Part shown: positions 57,467 through 64,000 of the stretch, one piece after another | Layout: every line of letters begins with the position of its first letter | How positions within the stretch are numbered: position 1 is the first letter of the stretch | NCBI GenBank assembly: GCA_021819435.1 | Contig: JAKARB010000012.1 | Coordinates: forward strand, 1 to 64,000 | Length of the DNA: 64,000 nt | DNA from: Pseudomonadota bacterium | Lineage (GTDB): Bacteria; Pseudomonadota; Gammaproteobacteria; Burkholderiales; Burkholderiaceae_C | Direction of reading: 5' to 3' | The notes under the pieces: generated by a model | What the model saw: the letters and a program-made list of their open reading frames with translations, nothing else | What the model was told of the DNA's origin: nothing | Database searches by the model: none | Position numbers and translations under genes: made by a program

Positions 57467-59320
57467 CTATGCGAACCCCACCACCTTCTCCTGATCCCAC
57501 TCGCTGGCCTTCACGCTCGTGACCACGGCCATGATGATCTTGTCGAGATTGTTGGCGGTGGCGCCCTCCAGGGCCGAGCGGCCGCGCAGCATCGCACGCG
57601 GCTGCAGCAGCGCGTGGTAAATCTGCCAAGGGTCCGCGCCCCGGCTCAGCTTCATGACGGACTGGACCAGCTCGTGTTTGAGCGGGTCGAGGTGCCAGTC
57701 CGGCACCCGCTGGCCGCGGTTGCCCAGGTTCAGTGCCAGCAGGTTGCCCGCCTTGATCTCGTAGCTGATCCACCGGCGCGACTTGCCCGCCATCTTGGCG
57801 AACTCGACGACCGGAAGGTTGTGCGGCGACTCGAAAACATCGACGAGTTCCATCCGCTTGCGTTGAACGTCGGACAGTGGCTGCTCCATCACCGAGCGCG
57901 GCGCCGTGACCGCCGGCAGCCGCTGCGCCGCGGCTGACACCAGCGGCATCGCATCGCCAGGCTTGGTCACGAGCAGGATCGGCGTCGTCGCCGCCCTGGG
58001 CGGTGCGCTGTCAGCGGGATCGCCCCCGATGGCGGGCACGCCTTCCAGGTGAATGGTGAGCGGCATGCTCGCCGCTTCGACCATGTTCTGCTCAAAGAGG
58101 TCGAGGCGGTCGGCCCAATCCTGCATCATGCGGCGGCGCTGCTCCACGTACTCGGCGTGGTTGTACGTGCTGCTGACCTTGTTGGGATCGACGTGGGAGA
58201 GTTGCGCGTCCACCCAGGCTTTCGGATAGCCGAACTCGTTGAGCGCGGTGGACATCGTGGCCCGGATGCCGTGCCCCGTCAGCAGGTCACGGTAGCCCAT
58301 GCGCTTGAGCGCGCCGTTGAGCGTGTTCTCGCTCATGCGCTTCTTCAGGTCGTTGTCGTGCCGGAGCAGATAGCGCTGGGCCGGCTTGAACTCCTCCAGC
58401 ATGTGCCGGACGATCTCGATGGCCTGCACCGACAGCGGCACGATGTACGGTGGAATGTCCTGCGGCCGCTGGCGCTTCCTGCGCATGTCCACCTGCAACT
58501 GCTTCACGACGTCGGGCGGGATGATCCACAACCCCTTGTCGAGGTCGAACTGATCGGGCGTCGCCAGCCGCAACTCGCCCGTGCGCACGCCGGTCAGGCA
58601 CAGCAGCCGCAATCCAAGCTGGGTGCGCAGCCTGCCGCGGTACTTGCGCAGCCGCTGCAACAGCTTCGGCAGATCCTCCATGCGCAGGAACGGGTTGTGG
58701 TTCACGGGCGGCAACGGCACGGCGACCACATCGAGGTCGGACGCCGGGTTTTGCTCCAGCCCCGGCACGATCACCAGCGCGTAGCGGAACAAGTGGTTCA
58801 ACCACGTCCTGACCTTCTCGGCAACGGAGAGCGCCTTGCGCTTCTCGATCTTGGCGATCACGTCCAAGAGGTCGGAGCGCTTGATCTCGTAGATCGAGCG
58901 CTTGCCCAGGTAGGGCAGTACATCCTTGTCGAAGACGCGCGGGAGGATGGAGTGCGTGGTCTGCCGGCCCTTCTTGAGGCTGAGCGCGCGATGGGCAAAC
59001 CACTTCCTGTAGATGACCTCGAAGGTGTGCTCGCCGGCGAGCTTGACCGCGGCGCGCTTCTGCTTGCGGTGAACACGGGGATTGATGCCCTTGGCGACCA
59101 AGGCGCGCGCCTCGTCGCGCAGCGCGCGGGCTTCGAGCAGCGATACCTCGGGATAGGTGCCGAACGACATCCGCTTGGGCTCCTTGAGCCAGTAGTAGCG
59201 GAAGTGCCAAGTCTTACCTCCCGTCGCTGCAACAGCGAGGGAGAGGCCCAACGTGTCGGGGAGGGTGTAGTCCTTGCCGGTGGCTTTGGCGCGTCGAACG
59301 GCCAGGTCGGAAAGTGCCAT
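57467..59320 (-). CDS. int: P4-type tyrosine integrase with long C-terminal extension
   Basis: The 617-residue integrase has a DUF4102-type arm-binding N terminus (LSDLAVRRAKATGKDYTLPDTLGLSLAV), a SAM-like core-binding domain and a catalytic domain with R246 (TGVRTGEL), H350-x-x-R353 (GHGIRATMST), H376 and nucleophile Y386 (SSTYNHAEYVEQRR). Residues 401-617 are extra, as in IntB13 of ICEclc: a linker, a HTH-like part (VVEFAKMAGKSRRWISYEIKAG) and a segment (DPWQIYHALLQPRAMLRGRSALE) that resembles the ParS/MbcA toxin-binding fold. It recombines the ICE with its chromosomal site, in this family usually a tRNA-Gly gene. Confidence 0.93.
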   Translation of the reverse strand: MALSDLAVRRAKATGKDYTLPDTLGLSLAVAATGGKTWHFRYYWLKEPKRMSFGTYPEVSLLEARALRDEARALVAKGINPRVHRKQKRAAVKLAGEHTFEVIYRKWFAHRALSLKKGRQTTHSILPRVFDKDVLPYLGKRSIYEIKRSDLLDVIAKIEKRKALSVAEKVRTWLNHLFRYALVIVPGLEQNPASDLDVVAVPLPPVNHNPFLRMEDLPKLLQRLRKYRGRLRTQLGLRLLCLTGVRTGELRLATPDQFDLDKGLWIIPPDVVKQLQVDMRRKRQRPQDIPPYIVPLSVQAIEIVRHMLEEFKPAQRYLLRHDNDLKKRMSENTLNGALKRMGYRDLLTGHGIRATMSTALNEFGYPKAWVDAQLSHVDPNKVSSTYNHAEYVEQRRRMMQDWADRLDLFEQNMVEAASMPLTIHLEGVPAIGGDPADSAPPRAATTPILLVTKPGDAMPLVSAAAQRLPAVTAPRSVMEQPLSDVQRKRMELVDVFESPHNLPVVEFAKMAGKSRRWISYEIKAGNLLALNLGNRGQRVPDWHLDPLKHELVQSVMKLSRGADPWQIYHALLQPRAMLRGRSALEGATANNLDKIIMAVVTSVKASEWDQEKVVGFA

Positions 59321-59885
59321 GCTTCTAGCTCCTGAACGTGAGTCAGGAACTCGATGCTGGTCACATCACCTGCGCGCCTCTACAAACAATCCGGAAGCGG
59401 TCGTGCCCGCAAAAATGGACACAATCATGGACATAAAAGTCCTGGCTTCAGGCGGATTTCCGTGGACGACAGCAGAACATCAAAGAGAGAAAAAAACCGT
59501 TGCGTGACAACGACTTGCAAACTCTCTTGGATTTCAGCGGACCTCCGCAGAAAGATGCAGTGGAGCGGTGATGGGAAGCCAAAAGCCGGCGCAAACCTTT
59601 GATTTGCAAGGCACCACCCGGCACTGAATGCCGTGGCGTTCCCCCGTTTGTTCCCCCGTTTTGTTTTTTTACCCCCTTGCAGCGGGCTGGGCGAGCTGCC
59701 GGGAGAGGTGTCGCGGTCAAGAGACGAAGCGAAGCCCCAAGTTGTCCCCGCAATCTGTTGACAACCCTGTTGGCAACCAGGGCGCAACGCTCCCCTCACC
59801 CTCGGGAGGGATGGCACTGCTCAGAAAAGCGGCAGCACGGCATGTGGGCACTGCCTCGGGCCCACTTCGAAACCGGTCCGTGCGA
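59321..59885. other. 565-base gap past the integrase: ICE-prophage junction region
   Basis: No gene is supported here. It should contain the integrase promoter (first 100 bases) and the end of the ICE. A tRNA-3'-end-like sequence lies at 59561. GTTCCCCCGTTT is repeated in tandem at 59638 and 59650, followed by a T-rich run. No complete tRNA gene is present. Confidence 0.5.
59561..59577 (-). other. Candidate attachment site (tRNA-Gly 3'-end-like)
   Basis: On the minus strand the sequence reads CTTCCCATCACCGCTCCA, which resembles the last 18 bases of a tRNA-Gly gene ending in CCA, the kind of sequence ICEclc-family integrases use. It is 240 bases upstream of the integrase start. The rest of a tRNA is missing, so this would be the copy at the end without the intact tRNA, or a chance match. 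Confidence 0.35.
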
Positions 59886-60308
59886 TCACCGCCCGAGTAC
59901 CGGCTCTGCATAGCACCGGCACGACCCGCCAGGGCAGTCGGTGGAACACCCAGGGTGTCCGCCGGCCGGCTCCGTGTCCCAAGAGAACAACCGACCGTTG
60001 TTCTTGGCGCACCGCGGGCACACGTCCGAATCGCTGCACGCCCGCCACCTGTACTTCACGGAGCCCGCCAGCCTGGCGCTCGCTCGATCGCGCTCGAAGA
60101 TCGCCCGCCCTTTCGCCTGAAGCTGGCTGTGGTACTCGACCAGGTCAGCAGCGCGCTGCTCTGGCGTCTTGCCGCGCACCTTGGGCCGCTGCACCCGTGT
60201 GGCGCCCGGGTCGTTGGGCAGGTCGAGCGCCATGGGGTTGCGCTGCGCCGGGGGGATGCCGCCGCCCGTCTTCGCCTTCATGCCGAGGATCCGCTTTATC
60301 CAGTCCAT
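59886..60308 (-). CDS. Phage protein with Mu gpF / SPP1 gp7-like zinc-binding end
   Basis: The 140-residue protein has AAGGGAGGG before its ATG. The C-terminal half (YRWRACSDSDVCPRCAKNNGRLFSWDTEPAGGHPG, then CRCYAEPV) matches the end of phage head-morphogenesis proteins, with cysteines and a histidine likely to bind zinc. The usual N-terminal helical domain is absent, so it is either a small stand-alone relative or a trimmed gene. It is the last of the minus-strand prophage genes. Confidence 0.72.
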   Translation of the reverse strand: MDWIKRILGMKAKTGGGIPPAQRNPMALDLPNDPGATRVQRPKVRGKTPEQRAADLVEYHSQLQAKGRAIFERDRASARLAGSVKYRWRACSDSDVCPRCAKNNGRLFSWDTEPAGGHPGCSTDCPGGSCRCYAEPVLGR

Positions 60309-60670
60309 ATGCCCTCCCTTGATGCGAGCGCAGCATAGTGACACGCCGCATTGCACTTTTGGCTCACCCTCCCGCGTTTGAGACGCCGATGGGCTGGACC
60401 TGGTCGAGGGCCTGGGCGGTGGTGCGAAGAAGCGCGAGGAAATGCGCGGAAATCGCGAGCGGTGAGAGGTGGACAGTAGAGTATTAAAGATACTCTACTA
60501 CCGGTTCAGACCCTGAATCGCTACGGCGCGCCGGAGCCAAGTGCGAGCGCGCCCAGGGCCGTTACCGGCGCGCTGGCATCAAGCAGAGGGGCGCGTTTCA
60601 AATTGCACCCTTCCGAAGCCCTCCAGGCTGGCGGCGTGCATGTGTCCCGTTGAGTGCAGCGAACTCGATG
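60309..60670. other. Gap with an inverted repeat in the prophage
   Basis: No convincing gene. AGTAGAGTAT (60475-60484) and ATACTCTACT (60490-60499) form a perfect 10-bp inverted repeat with spacer TAAAG, much less GC-rich than its surroundings. It may be a phage repressor operator or a promoter-proximal site. Nothing else stands out. Confidence 0.45.
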
Positions 60671-60860
60671 TCACCGCCACCCACCCCCTTGGATCTTGGT
60701 CGCGTCGGTGCGCGCCAGCATGCCCAGCAGGTGAGCGCCACGCAGGGAAATGACCCGAACGTCCTGCAGGCCGCCAGGGGTCTGCAGCTTGACGACCGCC
60801 GTCATGCTGGGCGTGAACTCGTCGGCGTGTCGGCTGTAGAGCTTTCGCACGCGAACGGAA
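60671..60860 (-). pseudogene. Phage antirepressor (BRO-N) fragment
   Basis: The readable piece (HADEFTPSMTAVVKLQTPGGLQDVRVISLRGAHLLGMLART) matches the end of a BRO-N domain of phage antirepressors, where the sequence normally continues with KAKAFRRWVL. Here it ends abruptly in ATKIQGGGWR and a stop, and the beginning of the domain is missing because the frame runs back into a terminator hairpin. It is a remnant. Confidence 0.55.
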
Positions 60861-60862
60861 AA

Positions 60863-60893
60863 GGGGGTGTCACTTTGCACCCCCCTTTTGCCG
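60863..60893 (-). terminator. Terminator of the phage XRE gene
   Basis: On the minus strand GGGGGTG-type stem with CACCCCC followed by TTTT begins a few bases after the XRE stop codon. The symmetrical AAAA...TTTT flanks let it act in both directions. Confidence 0.75.
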
Positions 60894-60894
60894 C

Positions 60895-61365
60895 TCAACC
60901 GCCTTCGTGCAGCAGTTCCATGGGCACGCTCAAGGCCTTGGCCAGGGTGGCCAGGATGTCGGCTGTGCCGTCGCGCTTGCGGTTCTCGATCTGGCTCAGG
61001 TAGGGCTTGCTGATGCCCGATTTGGCAGCCAGGGCGTCTTGCGTGAGCTGGCGGTGCTGGCGCCAGGCCTTGATGGGGTGATCGCCCAGCAGTTCGGCCT
61101 GCAGCACGTCAGCCGGGATGCGGGTGCCGTCTTCGGCCTTCTTGGCCTGGGCGAACATCACCGCGTCTTCCAGCGCTTCGGCCTGGTCGGCCAGCTTGTT
61201 CCAGAGTTCGATGGGCACCACGGCAAATTCACGGTCAGCCAGTCGATCTCGCTGATCGGCGCCTTCCACCCCTGCAGCCGTACGGGCGTCTGCGGCGACA
61301 GCTCCGGGCACCACACCGCCAGGTTTTGCCAACCATTCATGGACTCCGCTTCCGCGCCATGCCAT
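60895..61365 (-). CDS. XRE-family regulator / antitoxin-like protein in the prophage
   Basis: The C-terminal half is a HTH_3 domain (WRQHRQLTQDALAAKSGISKPYLSQIENRKRDGTADILATLAKALSVPMELLHEGG) and the preceding DREFAVVPIELWNKLADQAEALEDAVMFAQAKKAEDGTRIPADVL is the conserved N-terminal region of a family of small antitoxin-like regulators. Up to 156 residues are open, but the first 45 do not look conserved and the true start is unclear, possibly a GTG within. No toxin gene is recognisable beside it. Confidence 0.75.
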   Translation of the reverse strand: MAWRGSGVHEWLAKPGGVVPGAVAADARTAAGVEGADQRDRLADREFAVVPIELWNKLADQAEALEDAVMFAQAKKAEDGTRIPADVLQAELLGDHPIKAWRQHRQLTQDALAAKSGISKPYLSQIENRKRDGTADILATLAKALSVPMELLHEGG

Positions 61366-61681
61366 TGAGGGCGCACCTGGCCTTCCCCTCTGGCGTGGTA
61401 GGCCCGGTCGACAGGCCGCCGTGCAGCCTGCAGCGGCCGTTGCGATAGATGCTGGTTAGCTTGCACGGCGTGCCGGCCCGGGTCTTCGCGCCGCAGCATA
61501 GCCCGCGCAGCTCCTCGGGCAATGACGGGCGCTGGGGCGGCGGGTGCTGGTAGCCGGTGGCAGCCCATGCCGCAGAAATCGCATCGGAGAGATCGCAGTG
61601 GCGGCGCCACAGCTCGCGCAATGCTGCGGCCGTCCGATCCACGGCATGAGCTGATGGCTCTGGCGTCCGCCTGCTCGCCAT
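61337..61681 (-). CDS. HGGxSTG-domain phage protein
   Basis: The 114-residue protein carries CGAKTRAGTPCKLTSIYRNGRCRLHGGLSTGPTTPEGKAR, the signature of HGGxSTG proteins common in prophages near DNA-packaging genes. Cysteines C62, C72 and C83 and the histidine probably bind a metal. Its 3' end overlaps the open frame of the XRE gene by 29 bases. It lies 12 bases after the next upstream gene. Confidence 0.75.
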   Translation of the reverse strand: MASRRTPEPSAHAVDRTAAALRELWRRHCDLSDAISAAWAATGYQHPPPQRPSLPEELRGLCCGAKTRAGTPCKLTSIYRNGRCRLHGGLSTGPTTPEGKARCALNGMARKRSP

Positions 61682-61693
61682 GTCCGTATTCGC

Positions 61694-62290
61694 TCAGGCG
61701 GCCCTGGCCTGGCCAGACTGCTGCAGGTCGATGAGCCCTCCCACGGCAAAGAGCTGCTCAAGCTGAGCAATGCCGTGCTGTCGCAGCGACGCACACACCT
61801 TGCTGATCTTCGTCACCTGGCGCTGCGCAGTGCTCTTGGGGATGCCGTGCTCGCCCTCGATGTCTCGGACGCTGCAGAACCGCGCCGCCTTGCTGCCGTC
61901 GGTGACGTTGGCGCGCCACGTGACCAGCATGCGTGCCGGCCGGCTCTCGATGGTCCAGTGAGGCGCGCACCAGTCACAGAGGTAGCTCACGGCCTCCGCC
62001 TTTCTGGCGTCGTGGGCATACCAGGCCTCGATCGCACGCCACTCCGGCTCCGGGAGGTGATCGCGCACCGCAGCCGCAACCATGGCGCACTGGGCGCGGA
62101 CCTCCATTGCGCTGAGGCCGCCGAAGTTCAGCGTTCGGTCGCCTTCGGCCTGATCCTCGAGGACAACGCCTGCCTCGCGCATCAGGTACTCGATCGCCGA
62201 CCAGGTCGGGCTGCGCAAACCGACAGGCAGCACAGCCATGAGGAAGGAGACGCCGATGGCGTGCCGGGCGGAGTTGAAGACAGGAGCCAT
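61694..62290 (-). CDS. Phage protein of unknown function
   Basis: The 198-residue protein (MAPVFNSARHAIGVSFLMAVLPVGLRSPTWSAIEYLMREAGVVL) has a region rich in W and C (CDWCAPHWTIESRPARMLVTW) and a C-terminal part with EGEHGIPKSTAQRQVTKISKVCASLRQHGIAQLEQLF, which looks like a helix-turn-helix, so it may bind DNA. I do not recognise the family. A ribosome site is weak. Confidence 0.65.
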   Translation of the reverse strand: MAPVFNSARHAIGVSFLMAVLPVGLRSPTWSAIEYLMREAGVVLEDQAEGDRTLNFGGLSAMEVRAQCAMVAAAVRDHLPEPEWRAIEAWYAHDARKAEAVSYLCDWCAPHWTIESRPARMLVTWRANVTDGSKAARFCSVRDIEGEHGIPKSTAQRQVTKISKVCASLRQHGIAQLEQLFAVGGLIDLQQSGQARAA

Positions 62291-62321
62291 AGGGTTCGGC
62301 TTGTGAGTGTGAGGTACCTGA

Positions 62322-62957
62322 TCAAGTTGGGGTGCCCGTGTTGGAGCCGCCGGACGCAACACCACCGTGAGTGTGGGTAGCGCCCACGCTTGTCCCGTTG
62401 TGAGTAAGCGAGCCGCCGGAGATCTGCACATTGCCCTGCAGGTGAATCTCCGCTGCCTGGATGACCACCGCACCGGGTTGCAGCCGGATGACAGTGCCAC
62501 CGTCGTCGGTCCGCAGCTCGGCGGCCGTGGTGCTGATGCTGCTGGGCACGTTGGCACGCGACATGGGTCCCAGGATGGCAAAACCGTCCGACAGGTCGTG
62601 CATGCGGGCATTGGCTGGGCGCTGCACGCCGCCTGACTGCCACCAAGCATCCACGGGCCGAGCGCTGAAAACCAGTAGGCACTCATCGCCCTGGCTTACA
62701 GGAAAGGTCAGCAGGCAGCCACCACCACGGGGGAACACCACCGGCACGTCGTGGAGGACCGGCAACGCCACGGACACAGGCGCGCCCCCAGCGTCTTGGC
62801 GGATGCCGCCTACGGCAGGCTGCACGACGGCGGTGCACATATCTGGGTCGAAGGACTGCACGATACCCGGCACAGAGGTCCAGACCTTGGCCTGATGGTG
62901 GGCGATGGCCAGCCGCAGGGACTCTTGCAAGTCGGCCCAGCGCTCTCTACGATCCAT
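62322..62957 (-). CDS. Phage baseplate protein (gp138 N-terminal / gpV type)
   Basis: The 211-residue protein contains VPGIVQSFDPDMCTAVVQPAVGGIRQ, LPVLHDVPVVFPRGGGCLLTFPVSQGDECLLVFSARPVDAWWQSGG and a repetitive beta-helical end (IRLQPGAVVIQAAEIHLQGNVQISGGSLTHNGTSVGATHTHGGV), as in the spike/baseplate assembly proteins of contractile-tailed phages. The start is set at MDRRERW after AAGG. It overlaps the upstream gene's end by 11 bases. Confidence 0.85.
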   Translation of the reverse strand: MDRRERWADLQESLRLAIAHHQAKVWTSVPGIVQSFDPDMCTAVVQPAVGGIRQDAGGAPVSVALPVLHDVPVVFPRGGGCLLTFPVSQGDECLLVFSARPVDAWWQSGGVQRPANARMHDLSDGFAILGPMSRANVPSSISTTAAELRTDDGGTVIRLQPGAVVIQAAEIHLQGNVQISGGSLTHNGTSVGATHTHGGVASGGSNTGTPT

Positions 62958-63882
62958 AAACACCTTTCAGTTGAAGGAAGGCCTGGCTCAATGGTTCGGA
63001 CTGACCGACTCCAGTGCACACCAGGTCCATAAACCACTCCTGACCGCGCGTGTCACCAGAGTAGTTGACAGCCCATACGCGGTAGTCTCCCTCAGGGTTG
63101 AGCCCCGGCCGCAGATCCACGAAGCCAGTTGCCGTCTGGATCTGCATTTCCTGGACGCTCCTTGGCGTCACCCGTACCGTCGTGCCTGCTGAGATGCGTG
63201 AGCTGATGAGACAGCGGATCAAAATCCCATCGATGGTCTGCTGTGGCCAGCCGATCAGACCTGTCTGCCCATTGAGCTCGATCACACCTGCAGTGCCAGC
63301 GCCGTCTACGGGTCGCATGTACAGTCGCCCCAAGGCCACGGACCATGTCAGCCCGAATGTCTCGCAGAGCTGCGTGAGGTAGTCCCTGGCAAATCCATGA
63401 AGCGTGGTCGCGCGTATGCCCCTGGGGGCAAGAAGTGCAGGCAGCACACCCGCCGTAACGCCGTAGGGCTCCATGGCCTTCAAGCAGGCCTTGACGACAT
63501 CGTCAGGTGTCCACCCCGAGGCCAGAGTGGTGCTCACGAACGCCCGCAGGTAGGCCACGTCCCCATCAGCTGCGACCAGCTCCAGGAATGAATCGGTCGC
63601 GTTCTCCCGGCCGATGATGGCTTGGCGGATGTCCCCCGCGAAGATGATTTCAGTGGCCGTGCTGCCATATCCAGCCTTGAGGGTCACCCTCTTGAACTCT
63701 GCTCGCACCTTCGCGGCCGTGGCCGGCGCCACGTTGTATACCCGGATGATGGCGGTGTTCGGGGTTGCCACGTCAGCGGCCGTGATCTTGAACACCACCC
63801 TGAACGACGAAAGGTCTATGGTTCCGTCCCGGGTGTCATCGACAACCAGCGAGCAGGCTCGGAGATACTGCTGCTCGCTCAT
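62947..63882 (-). CDS. Phage baseplate hub-like protein
   Basis: The 311-residue protein (YLRACSLVVDDTRDGTIDLSSFRVVFKITAADVATPNTAIIRVYNVAPATAAKVRAEFKRVTLKAGYG, then TLHGFARDYLTQLCETFGLTWSVALGRLYMRPVD, VIELNGQTGLIGWPQQTIDGI, CLISSRISAGTTVRV) has the layout of baseplate hub proteins preceding the gpV-type protein. It overlaps the upstream gene by 4 bases (ATGA). Confidence 0.75.
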   Translation of the reverse strand: MSEQQYLRACSLVVDDTRDGTIDLSSFRVVFKITAADVATPNTAIIRVYNVAPATAAKVRAEFKRVTLKAGYGSTATEIIFAGDIRQAIIGRENATDSFLELVAADGDVAYLRAFVSTTLASGWTPDDVVKACLKAMEPYGVTAGVLPALLAPRGIRATTLHGFARDYLTQLCETFGLTWSVALGRLYMRPVDGAGTAGVIELNGQTGLIGWPQQTIDGILIRCLISSRISAGTTVRVTPRSVQEMQIQTATGFVDLRPGLNPEGDYRVWAVNYSGDTRGQEWFMDLVCTGVGQSEPLSQAFLQLKGVYGS

Positions 63883-64000
63883 GCGCCGCCTTTCGATTTC
63901 TGGCCGCCGGGCAACTGCACCACATAGGTGATTGAGTTGCGCAATGCGCCGGTGTCGATCAGCGGGACAGTTCCCGTGCGGCCACGCCCGGCCCGGGCCT
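63879..64000 (-). CDS. Phage virion protein, C-terminal fragment (cut by window edge)
   Basis: The last 40 codons are visible: TGTVPLIDTGALRNSITYVVQLPGGQKSKGGA. PLIDTGALRNSITY is typical of the ends of phage virion-morphogenesis or tail-completion proteins (gp10-like / gpS-like). The rest lies outside the window. Its stop overlaps the hub gene's ATG. Confidence 0.6.
   Translation of the reverse strand, partial: ARAGRGRTGTVPLIDTGALRNSITYVVQLPGGQKSKGGA

Noticed and set aside
59321-60500. A complete tRNA gene next to the integrase
   Set aside because: Searched for a T-arm (GGTTCGA or its complement) and a matching acceptor stem; none found, only a 3'-end-like fragment.
60862-60898. Start codon for a 75-residue phage protein at 60898
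   Set aside because: The proposed N terminus is the terminator hairpin of the XRE gene; only the downstream BRO-N fragment resembles real protein.

Overview
The window is most of an integrative and conjugative element (ICE) of the ICEclc / PAGI-2 / PFGI-1 family. It is joined on the right (about 59.6-64 kb) to a stretch of prophage genes, and cut on the left inside a heat-resistance cargo operon. GC content is high and coding is dense. The family is known from Beta- and Gammaproteobacteria, so a Pseudomonas-like or Burkholderiales-like host fits, but the sequence alone does not fix the genus. No tRNA, rRNA or CRISPR array was seen.

Left cargo (1-4.1 kb, minus strand): a helix-turn-helix regulator, a small heat-shock protein, the ClpG/ClpK stand-alone disaggregase and the start of a cardiolipin-synthase-like gene. 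This matches the mobile heat-resistance / protein-quality-control locus (LHR, TLQ). Broken IS110 and IS66 transposases (4.2-5.3 kb) separate it from the ICE.

Regulation and DNA maintenance (5.3-17 kb, plus strand): a LysR regulator, a BisR-like factor, then alpA-parA-shi-parB(bisD-like)-bisC-like, a STY4528 replication gene, a PFL_4669-family gene, an InrR-like DUF3158 gene, ssb and topoisomerase III. Two identical palindromes 21 bp apart lie ahead of alpA. Four copies of CTATCCCCAGGGGATAG lie in the gaps flanking the PFL_4669-inrR-ssb block. The STY4528 gene contains a perfect DnaA box, a near-perfect inverted one, phased palindromes and a long inverted repeat, so it may hold a replication origin.

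Arsenic cargo (17.4-20.7 kb, minus strand): arsR, arsI, thioredoxin-type arsC, acr3 and an ArsC-GNAT fusion. A second arsenite-permease-like gene sits alone at 24.4-25.3 kb.

ICE core operons (20.7-53 kb): small ICE genes, a methyltransferase and SNF2 helicase, then the type IV secretion / mating-pair genes (PilL, TraD, VirB4-like ATPase, TraU/TraH/TraG-like proteins and others) and radC. The operons appear to be bounded by recurring signals: a CCGATTCC-like box at the start, a structured leader RNA with covarying stems (radC RNA type) before several operons, and intrinsic terminators at the end. Both arsenic cargo blocks sit exactly in the gaps between such operons.

Right end (53-59.6 kb): DUF3742, the PrlF/YhaV toxin-antitoxin pair, a candidate oriT, the MobH relaxase TraI, an XRE regulator, a LysR effector domain lacking its DNA-binding part, and a 617-residue P4-type integrase with an unusual C-terminal extension. 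A tRNA-3'-end-like sequence at 59.56 kb may be the attachment site. Beyond it lie phage head, baseplate and regulatory genes, all on the minus strand.
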